Shown here: one piece after another, positions 52,605-63,655 of the stretch
How the letters are laid out: the number at the start of each line of letters is the position of its first letter
Numbering within the stretch: the stretch's first letter is position 1
NCBI RefSeq assembly: GCF_900246225.1
Contig: NC_039320.1
Span: 15,447,137 to 15,511,136 of the forward strand
Direction: 5' to 3'
From: Astatotilapia calliptera
Taxonomy: Eukaryota; Chordata; Actinopteri; Cichliformes; Cichlidae
Length of the DNA stretch: 64,000 nt
The notes under the pieces: generated by a model
Told to the model about the DNA's origin: nothing
The model's database searches: none
What the model saw: only the letters and a program-made list of their open reading frames with translations
Program-made: the position numbers and the translations under genes

Positions 52605-52661
52605 ACTCTGGTGGTGCTTTAGAGGCTTACTTTGGTGGAGGAACAAAATTAACTGTTTTAG
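52605..52661 (+). CDS. TRBJ: TRB J segment J16
   Basis: Reads SGGALEAYFGGGTKLTVL, the longest J. Heptamer CACTGTG 52598-52604; nonamer-like GTTTTGAGC. Donor GTAAGA. Confidence 0.92.
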
Positions 52662-52840
52662 GTAAGAAATAAAAACTATATATGAGTATATGTATGTCTG
52701 CAGTAAGGTCTTGGATACATGAATCCAAACATGTTATTTTAGTTATCCCTGGAGTGGAGTCTTTTTTGAACAAGCTTAATATGTTTGAGTTCTCTGTAGT
52801 CTCAGCTCAGGGCTTTTTGCTCTGAGGTTTAAATGCTGTG

Positions 52841-52887
52841 TCAGAACGAAGCTTATTTCGGGCAGGGAACAAAACTAACTGTTCTTG
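52841..52887 (+). CDS. TRBJ: TRB J segment J17, defective heptamer
   Basis: Reads QNEAYFGQGTKLTVL. The heptamer position reads TGCTGTG (52834-52840), changing the first two bases, including the C next to the cleavage site. Coding part and donor GTAAGT intact. Probably rarely or never rearranged. Confidence 0.85.
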
Positions 52888-53142
52888 GTAAGTGACGAAT
52901 CAAAATTTATTCTTATAAATGTTACAAAACAAAAAACAATTAAAGAATAAGTGTTGCCTGAAAAAACAAACATTTTGTTTCATATTAAATTTGTAAAAAC
53001 TTAAAAGAGCAGTGCAGCATATGTGGGATTTTTAACTTAAAGAAAAGCAACATTTGGTTTATTAAAAGCAAGCAAAGAATTAAGGAGCAAAGCAGAAGCA
53101 GCATGTGTTGAGCTGTTTTGAGCAGTGATCAGGTGCACTGTG

Positions 53143-53196
53143 ACTCTGGTGCTTCAGAGGCTCACTTTGGTGGAGGAACAAAATTAACTGTTTTAG
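53143..53196 (+). CDS. TRBJ: TRB J segment J18
   Basis: Reads SGASEAHFGGGTKLTVL, with His instead of Tyr before FGxG. Heptamer CACTGTG 53136-53142. Donor GTAAGA. Confidence 0.91.
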
Positions 53197-53401
53197 GTAA
53201 GAAAACATTTTAAAGGTCACTAAATAAAGTTGAGGACTGATTTTGTTAAGCTGCCTCTAAAACTTTAAAATCACACCAAAAACTCATGTAGCTAAAGTCA
53301 AAGTCTTTACATGTAAAAATTGACAGTTGAAATAATTACCATGTGGCAAAGCTAAAGAGAGGCACTAGAAAGGGTTTTTGTCACAGTACAAAGTCTCTGT
53401 G

Positions 53402-53451
53402 CTCCTACAACGAGGCTTACTTTGGAGCTGGAACTAAACTCACTGTTTTAG
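53402..53451 (+). CDS. TRBJ: TRB J segment J19
   Basis: Reads SYNEAYFGAGTKLTVL. Perfect nonamer GGTTTTTGT 53373-53381, 13-bp distance to heptamer CTCTGTG 53395-53401 (second base changed). It has the best nonamer of the cluster but an altered heptamer. Donor GTAAGA. Confidence 0.88.
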
Positions 53452-53747
53452 GTAAGAAAACTTCCAACAAAAATCAGCTGGGCTTTACTCTCATGGTGTT
53501 TATATGTTGGTTGAATGAGAACATTTAGTATATGTTTCATTTATTTATTTACCTTTATGTTATGGTAGTGAAAAAAGTGGGCAATCGTTAAAGTTTAAAA
53601 GTAATTTATGTAGAAGTTTTCTTGTGCCAGGAGAAAAAAGTGTTATCAGTGTTCTCCAGTTAAAGTACTGTGCCTATGAAACATTTGGCTCTGCGCCCAG
53701 AATATTGTTCTCACACTCAGTTCTTATCAGCTCTGTGAAATACTGTG

Positions 53748-53799
53748 AGTTTCCAGTCAGAAGCTTATTTTGGAGCTGGAACTAAACTCACGGTTTTAG
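53748..53799 (+). CDS. TRBJ: TRB J segment J20
   Basis: Reads SFQSEAYFGAGTKLTVL. Heptamer reads TACTGTG (53741-53747), first base changed; nonamer-like GTTCTTATC at about 12 bp. Donor GTAAGA. Coding part intact, use uncertain. Confidence 0.85.
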
Positions 53800-54087
53800 G
53801 TAAGAGTGCAAAGATGGATTAACATTAAAGTAATAATTTCTGATGAAATATTCATTGGGATCCTTCTGTAAATTAGTTGGTTTTAATGTCTGTTATTTTA
53901 GATTTGTGCATTTCCAAAATTAATTCTCTTGCATGGTCAAAATTTGCGTAATAATGCTACAAGCAGATGATTTTCCTCAGGTCTTTTCTATATGTTTGGG
54001 TGTAAAAGTTGTTTAACACTGAAAAAGAGAACAAAGACAGACAGCAGCTTTCTAGAGCAGTTTTTTCTACAGCAGTTTATCAGTGTG

Positions 54088-54139
54088 AACAACTACGACC
54101 CTGCTTACTTTGGCAGTGGCACCAAACTCACAGTACTGG
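54088..54139 (+). CDS. TRBJ: TRB J segment J21
   Basis: Reads NNYDPAYFGSGTKLTVL. Heptamer CAGTGTG 54081-54087 (third and fourth... CACTGTG changed at position 3); nonamer GTTTTTTCT. Donor GTAAGA. Confidence 0.88.
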
Positions 54140-54490
54140 GTAAGAAAGTGACAAAATAGTGCATAAATACTTGTTTTTAGAGATGTAAAGATGTCGTCAT
54201 CCATGCTGTAAACCTTTAAATTGCATTTTAATGAGTAAACATCTCAAAATGTGTCAGAAAATCTGTGATATTTGGAAAAAAAAAAACGGCCTCAAGTCTG
54301 GAAGAATATTTGTGTTATGGAACAGCTGGCAGAAAAGTGCAGTTTGTTTCATCAAAAAGTGATTTAAATTGCACATGGCAGAGTAATCGTTTTGTATGTG
54401 AACTAACAAATGCTGTAGAAAAAATAAGCTTGAGGTGAATCCAAGTGTTCTAAGTCTTGTGAGTTTTTGTGGCTGTGACTTGGCATTGTG

Positions 54491-54543
54491 CTCAGGCACT
54501 TATCCTCCTTATTTTGGAGAGGGAACCAAGCTAACAGTTCTGG
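54491..54543 (+). CDS. TRBJ: TRB J segment J22, C-proximal
   Basis: Reads SGTYPPYFGEGTKLTVL. Heptamer CATTGTG 54484-54490; nonamer GTTTTTGTG 54463-54471 at 12 bp (or AGTTTTTGT at 13). Donor GTAAGA. About 230 bp before the first constant exon. Confidence 0.9.
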
Positions 54544-54775
54544 GTAAGATCACCACAATAATTTAGTAATAAAGAAAATGTGAGTTTTGTAATCTGAATT
54601 AATCCTTTGTGTTAATATGTGTGGGAAAAAAGTTCTCCTGGATGTTTTTGTGCATTAATTGTAATGTTTGCCTGGCATGTGCACGAGACTTGGGTGTCTT
54701 ACATTTGTTGTAGATCTAAAGGCAGTTTTAGTCATGTGTGTTAATGTGATTCTTCTTTGTCCTTTGTCCTTGCAG

Positions 54776-55613
54776 AAGAAAACAGTAAAATCACTCCACC
54801 ACAAGTAAAAATACTGAGACCTTCAAAACATGAGTGCAGAAACAGCAAAGACAAAAAAAGAAAGAAGACCCTCGTTTGTGTGGCCTCTGGTTTCTACCCT
54901 GACCATGTCAAAGTGTATTGGCAAATGAATGGGAAAAATGTCACTGATGGTGTGGCAACAGATGAAGCTGCGCTTGAAGGAAAAGATGACAACAACCAGA
55001 CCGTGTACAAAATCACCAGCAGGCTGAGAGTCTATGCCAAACAATGGGAAAATCCTGACAATACCTTTAAATGCGTTGTCAATTTCTTCAGTGGCACTGT
55101 ATATACAGATTATTCAGATTTTATTGACGGAGATACGGGTAAATTCTTGTGGAACTTAATCGTCTTGCTCTTATATGCACATATTATATGCAAATCTTTT
55201 AATATTTCAGTCATCTGTTGTGAACTAATAATTTCTTCTTTTTTTTCAAACAGCTGAGACAAATTCTATATCAAGAGGTAAATATTATAGATTATTCCTT
55301 CAGTGAATCAGTTCTAGCATGATTGTCATCACTTGGAAATATAGAAGCTGTGTTGTATCACTAAATATTTCTTATTTACAGAGAAGTATTTGACAACTAC
55401 ACAAAATTTCAAGGTCGTCTACAGCGTGCTTACTGTCAAGAGCTGTGCCTATGGAGCTTTCGTTGGATTTTTGGTGTGGAGGCTTCAGGTTTGTCCAAAT
55501 CTTGTCCAAAAAAATTGTCTCTCTCTATAATAATAACAGTAACACAAATGACTTATTACTCTCTGCGTTCTTTCTATGTTTTGCAGCGTTTTGGTGGAAA
55601 GCGGAAGTACTGA
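54776..55613 (+). CDS. TRBC: TCR beta constant region, four coding exons
   Basis: Encodes the constant part of the TCR beta chain, which pairs with alpha and associates with CD3. Exons: 54776-55138 (Ig domain), 55254-55277 (short connecting exon), 55382-55488 (membrane), 55587-55613 (tail RFGGKRKY, stop TGA). All junctions keep phase. The Ig domain has LVCVASGFYPDHVKVYW (first Cys and Trp) and TFKCVVNFFSG (second Cys), an additional Cys near the start (KHECRN), and N-glycosylation sites NVT and NQT. The membrane exon contains YSVLTVKSCAYGAFVGFLVW, with the Lys that pairs with CD3 acidic residues. No cysteine lies in the connecting peptide (DGDTGAETNSISRGEKYL), unlike mammalian C-beta. It is the only C region seen. 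Confidence 0.95.
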
Positions 55614-55848
55614 GAGCTGAGCTGAAGCCTCAAAAAATAACTCTGGGACATGAGTTACCTTGCTCTCTGTAAATATCGTTCACAAACAGTCTATTGTTAA
55701 AGTGCACACTGTTAATCACCTGTTCAAGTTCTGCTGTGGATTTTTATGTGCTTATTTGTCTTTATATAATTAATAACTGCCTTTCAAATAGACTGATGTC
55801 AATTTCTTATACAAAGTGATTTTCTGTGTGTAACTTGATTTTCTACTT

Positions 55849-55854
55849 AATAAA
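55849..55854 (+). terminator. TRBC polyadenylation signal
   Basis: AATAAA 236 bases after the stop codon, followed by a GT-rich stretch (GTGTTGTTCTTGTGTAG). Confidence 0.85.
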
Positions 55855-55899
55855 AGTATGTTAGATTATTTTAAAGCTGTGTTGTTCTTGTGTAGTTTG

Positions 55900-57239
55900 C
55901 CCTGGAAATACTTTTTAAAGCTGTGAATCAGTCTTCATATCATAATATCAAACACTATTACTTAATTTGAAAAAGATAGGATGAGACAGGTGAATAATAA
56001 TGTGTCATTTGATCAAACTTGTGAAGAATATCATCGCCTTTCTCTGGTTTTACATCTCAAGTTTTTCCAGAGATACTGTAAAATGTATTTTTCATCAACT
56101 AGCCTGTTTTCTGAGAAGTCGTCTATTTTCTCCCCCATAATCTTGAAACATCTCACCTCAGGAGAACTTCTTAAGATGGTTAATTTTACTCATAGCAGGA
56201 TTTTCCATTCAGAAAACCGATGACTAAAAAGTGTCTGGTAAAATTTACTAGTAAATTTAAATTTCATCCAGTAATTTTCTTTACTTTTCTTGGAAATCAA
56301 TTCACTTTTTGAGTCACCTTTTCCACAAACACAAACAGTGTGTGACAACATGCATTCCTTTCTTAAACAAAGAATATCTTTCTTTAGTTCAAACACGCTC
56401 TGTAGCAAAATAAGAACACGAGTCTAACCCATAACAGGAAATCAGCATTTCATCTGTGTACTGAAGAAGGTCAAAGCTGCTGTGGGTGAGAAAGATAAAC
56501 CAGGGCATGAAACCCTGCAGAGGAGAGTGCAACAGCAGAGGAGAGGATGTGGTCACAGAGCAGCCTGCAGCTCGCTCTCCGTGCTGAGAAACGGCGGAGG
56601 TGCAACCTTCACTTTACCACAACCTCCGGCTCGCTGTGTGCACCTGCAACTTTGCACCGACCCCCCCCCCCCCCCCGCTCTGCACATCTATGAGCAAACA
56701 GATGGAAACTTCCATTTCTGTGTCAACTGAAGTTACGCATTGTACAAAAACAACGTCATACATTATGCAAAAGCTGTTTGCAGTGATCTGGCACAACATT
56801 TTGCACCAGATAAAATCAGACTTTGGGGAAGCCACAGAACTTCAGGCAAATATCAGCAGCTCATTTAAAAACATAACTGACAGTGTTTAAATGTACACAT
56901 GTGTATATAACTATAAGATAAAGGTTTGTGTGGGACTGCATTCAAAAGATAATCTGGCCTTTTTACAGGACTCAGTTCAAACCGTCACATTCTGCTTTCC
57001 CTGGTTGCTTCCTTGAAAAACATGTTTTCTTGTCCTGAAGTCAAATAAACAGGAAGCGTAGTCTTTGAAGCAGCAACAGAAATGTGGCACATCTGCCATC
57101 TGTTAGGAAAATAATTTTAGCTTCCCCTGAATGTGATCCTTAAATGAATGTATAAGCTGCTAATTTAAACCTCACACATGTGGAGCTCATAAAGAAAACA
57201 GCCAGTGTTTGGGTTTTTCGTCTTAAAAACACAATCACA
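55900..57239. other. TRBC-papilin intergenic region, part 1
   Basis: No gene or V-like segment seen on either strand. 56661-56676 is a run of 16 C within a GC-richer stretch (56500-56690). TRB enhancers lie 3' of C in mammals, so a regulatory element could be here, but I cannot identify one from sequence. Confidence 0.4.
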
Positions 57240-57720
57240 GCTGACGGGTACAGCCATGACAAAAAGAAATTACATCCCCTGCCAATTCTAAGGTTTTACA
57301 TGTCAGCGAATAAAAAAAAAAAAAAAAAATAGCCAGTGTATACCAGGTCTTATAAGCTGGTAACAAAACATAAATTATTACACCAAATTTAAGCCAAAAT
57401 GCATAACTGTAGATGAATTTTTAAGCTCACTTTTCTTTACAGTATTGCTTCAATTCATTGAGCTTCTCAGTCATTTGTTATGTACAGCTCTCTTAAGGCA
57501 CAACATTTCACTCAGGTTGAAGTCTGGACTTTATCCAGGCCACTCCAGCACCACTTATTCTCTTTTTCAGTCTTTCTGCTGTCGATTTGCTGCTGTGCTT
57601 GAGATTATTGTTCTTTTATATTATCCATTTTCAACCAAGCTTTAGCTGTTAGACAGATGGCCTCACATTTGACTTCAGAATACTTTGGTATACGGAGCAG
57701 TCCACGGTCAACTTAATGAC
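57240..57720. mobile_element. dispersed repeat, common in fish, family not assigned
   Basis: The stretch ACTCAGGTTGAAGTCTGGACTTTATCCAGGCCACTCCAGCACC and the following CTGTCGATTTGCTGCTGTGCTTGAGATTATTGTTC resemble a repeat text seen very widely in fish genomes (DNA transposon derived). It contains an 18-base A run at 57312-57329. No intact coding frame. Confidence 0.45.
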
Positions 57721-57964
57721 TGTAAGGTACTCACGTGTTGTGGCTGCAAAACCCAAATTCTCTCCCCTCCACCACCGTATCTGACAGTTGATATGAGGCG
57801 TTTATGTTGATATACTGTGTTTGGCTTTAATCATATGTGATTGTCAATGGAAAAATTGTACTTAGTAGTCAGTATAGTCTTTTAATGATATAAGTTTGCA
57901 TATGGTAGAATACTGCATGTAATCATTTGTGTTTAGAAGTATATAGTTGGTGGCATATTGAAAG

Positions 57965-58365
57965 AATGTCTCATCCTAGGAGGTCTGTAACATTCCAGGG
58001 TGTTCTGGTGTTCACCCCCACATCCTGGGAGCATGGGAGAGGTCGTACCTTGTTTTATTGTTTTACGGTAGGATTAACGTAGCTATGTCAGTTTTAGTCT
58101 AAGTGCTTTTTTACATATAGATGAACTGTTGGACCAGCAGGTTAAGGGAAGTAGTTTATGGGGACACACACACACACACACACACACACCCCTCCACATT
58201 CCAATGTAAGGAACAAACGCTCACTGAAGTGTAAATAAAGACCGGGGCAGTTTCTCAGCACGAGTCTCAGTTCTGGAGGCTGCCCTTGCTAGCAAGAAAT
58301 TCTGCGTGTTTCTCTTCTCTGATTTTCTACTGAAGAAGTGTTTTAGAGTACATCTCTTAACAGTG
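57965..58365 (+). mobile_element. possible solo LTR-like block
   Basis: Has the composition of an LTR: a TGT start near 57968, an AATAAA at about 58234 followed by ACCGGGGCAG and a GC-richer R/U5-like stretch with CTCAGCACGAGTCTCAGTTC. It contains an (AC)n microsatellite at 58164-58189. I see no convincing target-site duplication, so this is tentative. Confidence 0.3.
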
Positions 58366-59576
58366 ATCCTGCGCATTCCAGTGCTGTGCAGTTGGTTCAA
58401 GTTGAACGTTGCAAACCTAAGCCATGCTGCCATGTTGTTTTTAGAGAGAAGAGGCTTTCTCCTAGTAGCTCTTCAAAATATGGTATACTTATTCTGTCTT
58501 ACTCTCATTAAACTGTCATGAACTTTACATTTAACCTGCTAACTGAGGCCTGTAGAGTCTGAAATGAAGCTCTTTTTTTCCCCAGTTTCTCTGTGTAATA
58601 CAGAATGATCTTGGAGTCAAGTTGCTGGGACTTCCACTGCTGGGAAGATTGGCAAATGTTTTGTCTCGTCACTGTAGCAAGATGGATTTCAGATTGTCTG
58701 TAAAGTACCTCATACATTTTCCCAAATTGAAGGGCAGCAACAGTTGCTTGTCTCAGATCAGCACCAGAACACTCCAGACCAGCAAGCTTCCTAAATGTCT
58801 GCATTTATAAAGAAGCTCACACTTGCAATTGATCAGTTCACAAATGACCTCTTCATGTTTGCTCACTTTTTGTTAAATAATAACATGACATAACCTGATG
58901 TTTGTCTGAGGTTGTGTTTCCATAATCTTAGGGAAAGGGCCAGATTATTTTTTATGACATCCTAATGTGCAAAGCCTTGGACCTGAACTGTAAATATAAA
59001 GATTATTAAACAATGAGTTTTATTTTACTTAATGGCTACATTAAGTAAAATATTGCACTATACCATTTATTGTCTGTCTGCCATACTATAGCTCACAACT
59101 GTACTAAAAAAATATTAAAGATATAAGGAGAACGCTCCACAAATATACACCACGGCCAGGAGATTAAATACTGACTGTTAGCTAAAGATTGTTTTGGTTG
59201 TAGAGCCAGCAAATCCATCTTAAAGCTAGAACGTAAGTGGTTAAATTATGTTTATGAAAACAACACAAGAGCAAAAAAAGCTGATTGCTGAGAGATGTTA
59301 CAAATGTTTATTCTTACTGTTAGACATTGCTTGACTTGACGGTTGGAATAGATACTGCAATATGCAGTGGAAAAACATCTCTAATAAATTTAGAGATGTC
59401 ACTGAATTATTTTCCAGTGAAGGTTCAGTTATGTTCATATTCAGTTTCCATCAAGTGAATGAGAAACTGTGGTTCTCATCTTGGGCGACACCTTGTGGTA
59501 GAAACTGGAACAATTCAGCACACGTGTATAACGTACAGTCATTGAAGTCAACCAAAGTTTTTATCAAAATATGACC

Positions 59577-60125
59577 TTTATTGTCAAATAATTACATAGA
59601 AATAAAAAAATAGTGGAAAAGTCTTGCAGAGTTTCATTATATGATACAGAAGCAGCAATGAGTGCAGCCTTGTATCAGTGATTTACTGGCATGAAAAAAG
59701 TCATTTCAGCTTTTTTAATAACATATATAAGAGTTATTATCATCACGATTCTCAAAAAACAGAGAATATATAGATCAAGTGAGAGCATAACTCATTTTAA
59801 AAGGTGTGGCAGAGTAAGAACGAGTTCATCGTCTCATCACATTCAGACTTTACAGGTTTACGTTCTATTTTAAGGCCCATCTTTTATCGTTCCATAAGAT
59901 TCCCTGAACACCACTTACTTTGTAGCTTTAACTACTGTGCATCTACAGTGATCCGTCCCTTTTTTAAGATTGCAATATTCAAAGACATTTCTGTACAATC
60001 TGCTCAGGGTTTTTTGAGTCCTTTTGGCAAATGCAGCAGCTCGTAGTCGACAGCTCGAGTTTTTTAGAATCTAAATGGGAATTCAGATCCCACCCCAGTG
60101 TCCACCACCACACATCACATAGTTT
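59577..60125 (-). terminator. papilin 3' UTR and poly(A) signal
   Basis: On the - strand, 3' of the stop codon at 60126, the sequence runs without coding features to AATAAA at 59582-59577. TRBC and this gene therefore end tail to tail about 3.7 kb apart. Confidence 0.65.
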
Positions 60126-61817
60126 TTACACCCTCTGTGGCTTTAACCTGGTCGACCAAACCTGTCGTTTCTTCTGCGAATGCCTGGTGCAGCTGGCACA
60201 GCAGAAACTGGAGTAGTATGAGTTGGAGCAAAGTCGGGCGTAAACTATCAGCTCACAGTTGGCAAGCTCAGGCTGGTCCAAACATTCTGGCGGGAGGTCA
60301 GCGCCTGCAACGGCACAGTAGATAGGGTTAAAAAAAAAAAAAAAAAAAAAAAAATTAAAAAACCCACAACATTAAAATTTAAAGCCTGAGCCATGAAATA
60401 TTTGCCAGAAAATTCAATTTCTTTTTTAAATGGAGTGCTTATGATGAAATACAAATTTATTAAATATTAATTTGCATATATCAAATTAATTTAAATCATT
60501 TTAATCTGTTAAAATGTAGATAATATTCAGTCATTTTTCTGCAATTGATTTCTTAAAAATGTACCGTGCAGTTTATGTTGTTTTTTTCAGGAGGAAAACT
60601 CACACTGGTGATTTAGAAATCTAAAGAACTCAAAGTCACTCACATATAAAATATGATACACTTGACTTTAAAGGGTTAAAGCAAAATCATTGTTTAAACT
60701 CAAGCTAAAAATAAATAAATAAATAAATACATGATGACATCGTGGCGAATAAATAAGTCAGTTCCAAGTTCAGTTTTTCTACTTTCCCTCTGCAGTGCAG
60801 ATAACAGGTCTGAGCTGATTTAGCGTTCTCACCTTGCTGTGTTTCTTTAATGACCTTTACTTCAGCTGTGGCGCTCACAGAGTAAATGCCGGTGTAAGCG
60901 TTGCAGGTGTACGTGCCCTGATCAGAAGGCTTGACATTATTAAGGATCAGGCTGCCGTCAGAAGACAAGAGGATGTTGCGCCCATCTGGACGCACCGGTA
61001 CACCATTTCTGTATTTAAAGAGAGCAACAGGAAAGGTTTAGGTACATTATTTAAATGCATTCAATAGGCACTTAAATTAAAAATCAGTTCACTCTTTTTA
61101 ACGCGTATATTAATGCATGCATGCTCTGTAACTGCAAGTAACAGAAATACAACTCATGGCTTTATTTCTGGATTTTAGGGCCATGAAATAAATAAGTAAG
61201 TAATAGTAATAAGTAATAATAAGTAAATAATGTCAGTGTTGATGACAACAAGAACTGGATTTATATATTTTTTTGTAGACAAATATCACCTTATTTAACA
61301 TTTAAGTGGTTAAAGTTATAGGGTGTATTTTTGGGTCATTTTTACTTTTATTGGGGATTCTTTTTGAATGCTATATAACCTAAAAATCAGACAGTTTAAC
61401 AGATGTTTCATGCATCTCTTCCACTTATTCTTAATGATGTCTAATAAAGTAATAACAATGTCATTTTTCACCTTGACCAGCCTATATTGACGTTGTCTCC
61501 TGACACCACACAGGGAAGCATGCCCGTGCTGCCTTCTGACACTTGGATGTTATTGGGAGCTGTTGTGATTTTCAGATCAGCTGGACAAAGAAACCAAGAG
61601 AAAAGATCATTAATGTCACTTTTTTCTTACAATAAGTTTTTACCGTTTAATCCTGGGTCTTGCCCTATGGGTAAAGTTTTTTGTTTTGTTTTTTTATAAA
61701 AAGGCAATAACAAAAACACCCCAAAATAAAATTGGTCAACAGTTACTTAAATTAAACAGAAAAAACTGCTTAGCTTTATCTTATTACACCCAATGCATAT
61801 TGTAAACTGAAAGACCC

Positions 61818-61861
<44 letters not shown>

Positions 61862-63417
61862 GGCTAAATATTAACAATAATGTTTCATAAGCAATAATAA
61901 TCACACTCCAGTTTTATATTTGTTTACTATCTGATGTATAATTGTTGTTTTTAAATAAACTACACAGCCTTACTTCCTCATAACACTTATTCCACATGTT
62001 TATTGGTCTGACAGAGAAATAGATTTATTTATCATGTGATCAACTCAGCTGTAAAATCTTAGGAATGTAAATTCAGAAATAATATGTTCATGGTCTGGAT
62101 CATATGAACTGGATTAGTGTTTATTTGGTGTTCCCATACAGTCAGTAATGCATTGAAATGAAAGGAAACAATCTGTTTACAGTACGTGTTAGATTTAAAA
62201 TATCTTTGGTTTTATATAATAAAATAATAATAATTTAGTTTTTACTATATTTCTATGAGATTTCTACTACAGTTCATGTCTATTAACACACACTCATACA
62301 CTATTTCAGCGCTGTTCATTGTATTTGAACAGTGCAAGCAGAGAGAGAATCAGGGAGTCAGTGACATTTACTGATCTCTGCTGGTGATTATCTGAAACTG
62401 CAGCATCAGGTTTCAGTCTTACAATCATAATTTCCCTTCTGAGTTTGATAAGCTATCTATCTATTGCACACAAGCATCCAAACAGTACATGTTTAAAAAA
62501 AAATGATGAGGCTATGAATAAAACTCACGCTGGACTCTGAGCTGCAGCTGTCGCTGCTCCAGCTGCTGCTGGTTGGAGGCTGTACATGTGTAGACACCGG
62601 AGTCATCAGACTTCAGAGGGCCGATGATGAGGGTGCCATCTGAATGCTGAGTAAACCTGCAGCACAGCCATCAGACAGGACCTCAGTTTACACCGACTTC
62701 TTCGTAAATGACTCATCTTTATGGTTTAAAATGATAAAGTACTGAGACCCTAACAGGCAAACCAGGGCAATTTATACCAAGCCGGCTTTAACAGTGTCTG
62801 CATCTCTTGGATAATAAAACAATCTCACATGGATAAAGACAGATCAGGTTATTTTCTTTAGACTCCAAAGTTCAGCTTGAATCAGATTTATATATAAAGT
62901 GGACTAAATAACTGAGCTATGCTAACTGACATCACAGCGGTAATAGATCTCAAAAATAAAAATACTAATAGTAAGAACCATGGATAAAAATCAAAGAACT
63001 TTCACTGCTAGCAATGTTTTTAATAAAGGGTTCATAACTTTCTGAATGTCTTCAATTATTACCTGGGATCACTGATTAGCTGTCCATCTTTAGTCCACCC
63101 AATGCTGACAGACTGCCGAGCTGAGGAGGGGACAACAGTGCAGGGCAGTCTGGTAGTTTGTCCTGCTCGCATTTCCACCTGGGCTGAGCTTGAGCGCTCA
63201 ATACTGAACCTGACAGAAATTACAGGGAAGCAAAGACAATGTGAAGTGATTCATTTATACTGTTAGAAATAAATCAGAATACTGAGGTTTCCATGTGCCT
63301 GAGCTCTTAATATCTCCAGAAACCGTAAATAACCATCTTCAGGTGCACAGATCCACAGATATTCTTCTCACCTTGCAAATGGACCGTCTCTGGGAAGCGA
63401 GGTAGAAGATGGTCCCT
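60126..63417 (-). CDS. papln: papilin-like, C-terminal six exons (5' end outside window)
   Basis: Papilin is a secreted extracellular-matrix glycoprotein with thrombospondin, Kunitz, Ig-like C2 and PLAC domains. Exons on the - strand, all phase-consistent with GT/AG borders: 63417-63372, 63209-63063, 62656-62529, 61580-61472, 61008-60833, and 60304-60126 with stop TAA. First Ig domain: RLPCTVVPSS, SIGWTKDGQLI, DSGVYTCTAS. Second: MLPCVVSGDNVNIGW, RNGVPVRPDGRN, DQGTYTCNAY. The last exon is a PLAC domain: PPECLDQPELANCELI, LCSNSYYSSFCCASC, then a basic tail ending KPQRV. The Ig-Ig-PLAC order and the VNIxWSRNG text fit papilin. More 5' domains must lie beyond 64000. Lagrin-type proteins also have PLAC, so the name is likely rather than certain. 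Confidence 0.82.
60330..60354. repeat. poly-A run of 25
   Basis: Homopolymer in the last papilin intron, 26 bases upstream of its acceptor on the - strand, where it acts as the polypyrimidine tract. Confidence 0.9.
61819..61858. repeat. poly-A run of 40
   Basis: Homopolymer in a papilin intron; length uncertain in any assembly. Confidence 0.9.
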
Positions 63418-63598
63418 CTGTGGCCGAATACACAAACACAAGCACATATGAATGCTCGCAAACAATTCAACACACAGAGTGAGCACTTGCACAATGTCAT
63501 TGCATAAACACCAAGTGACTTTGCAAGATCAGCATGTTCTGACACAACCTATGACATCAGAGCTTTACCCCAAACTTTCTACATGTTCATGTGACAGA

Positions 63599-63655
63599 CT
63601 AATTGGGGTCAAAGTCGGTCAAATTAGCAGTTTGACCGAATCCAGCCCCAATTAG
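63599..63655. repeat. imperfect palindrome
   Basis: CTAATTGGGG (63599-63608) pairs with CCCCAATTAG (63646-63655), and TCGGTCAAA (63615-63623) pairs with TTTGACCGA (63631-63639), leaving a 7-base loop and two asymmetric internal loops. Located in the papilin intron or 5' region. Confidence 0.85.

Noticed and set aside
57965..58365. Complete endogenous retrovirus
   Set aside because: Only an LTR-like block is seen, with no internal coding region and no clear target duplication.
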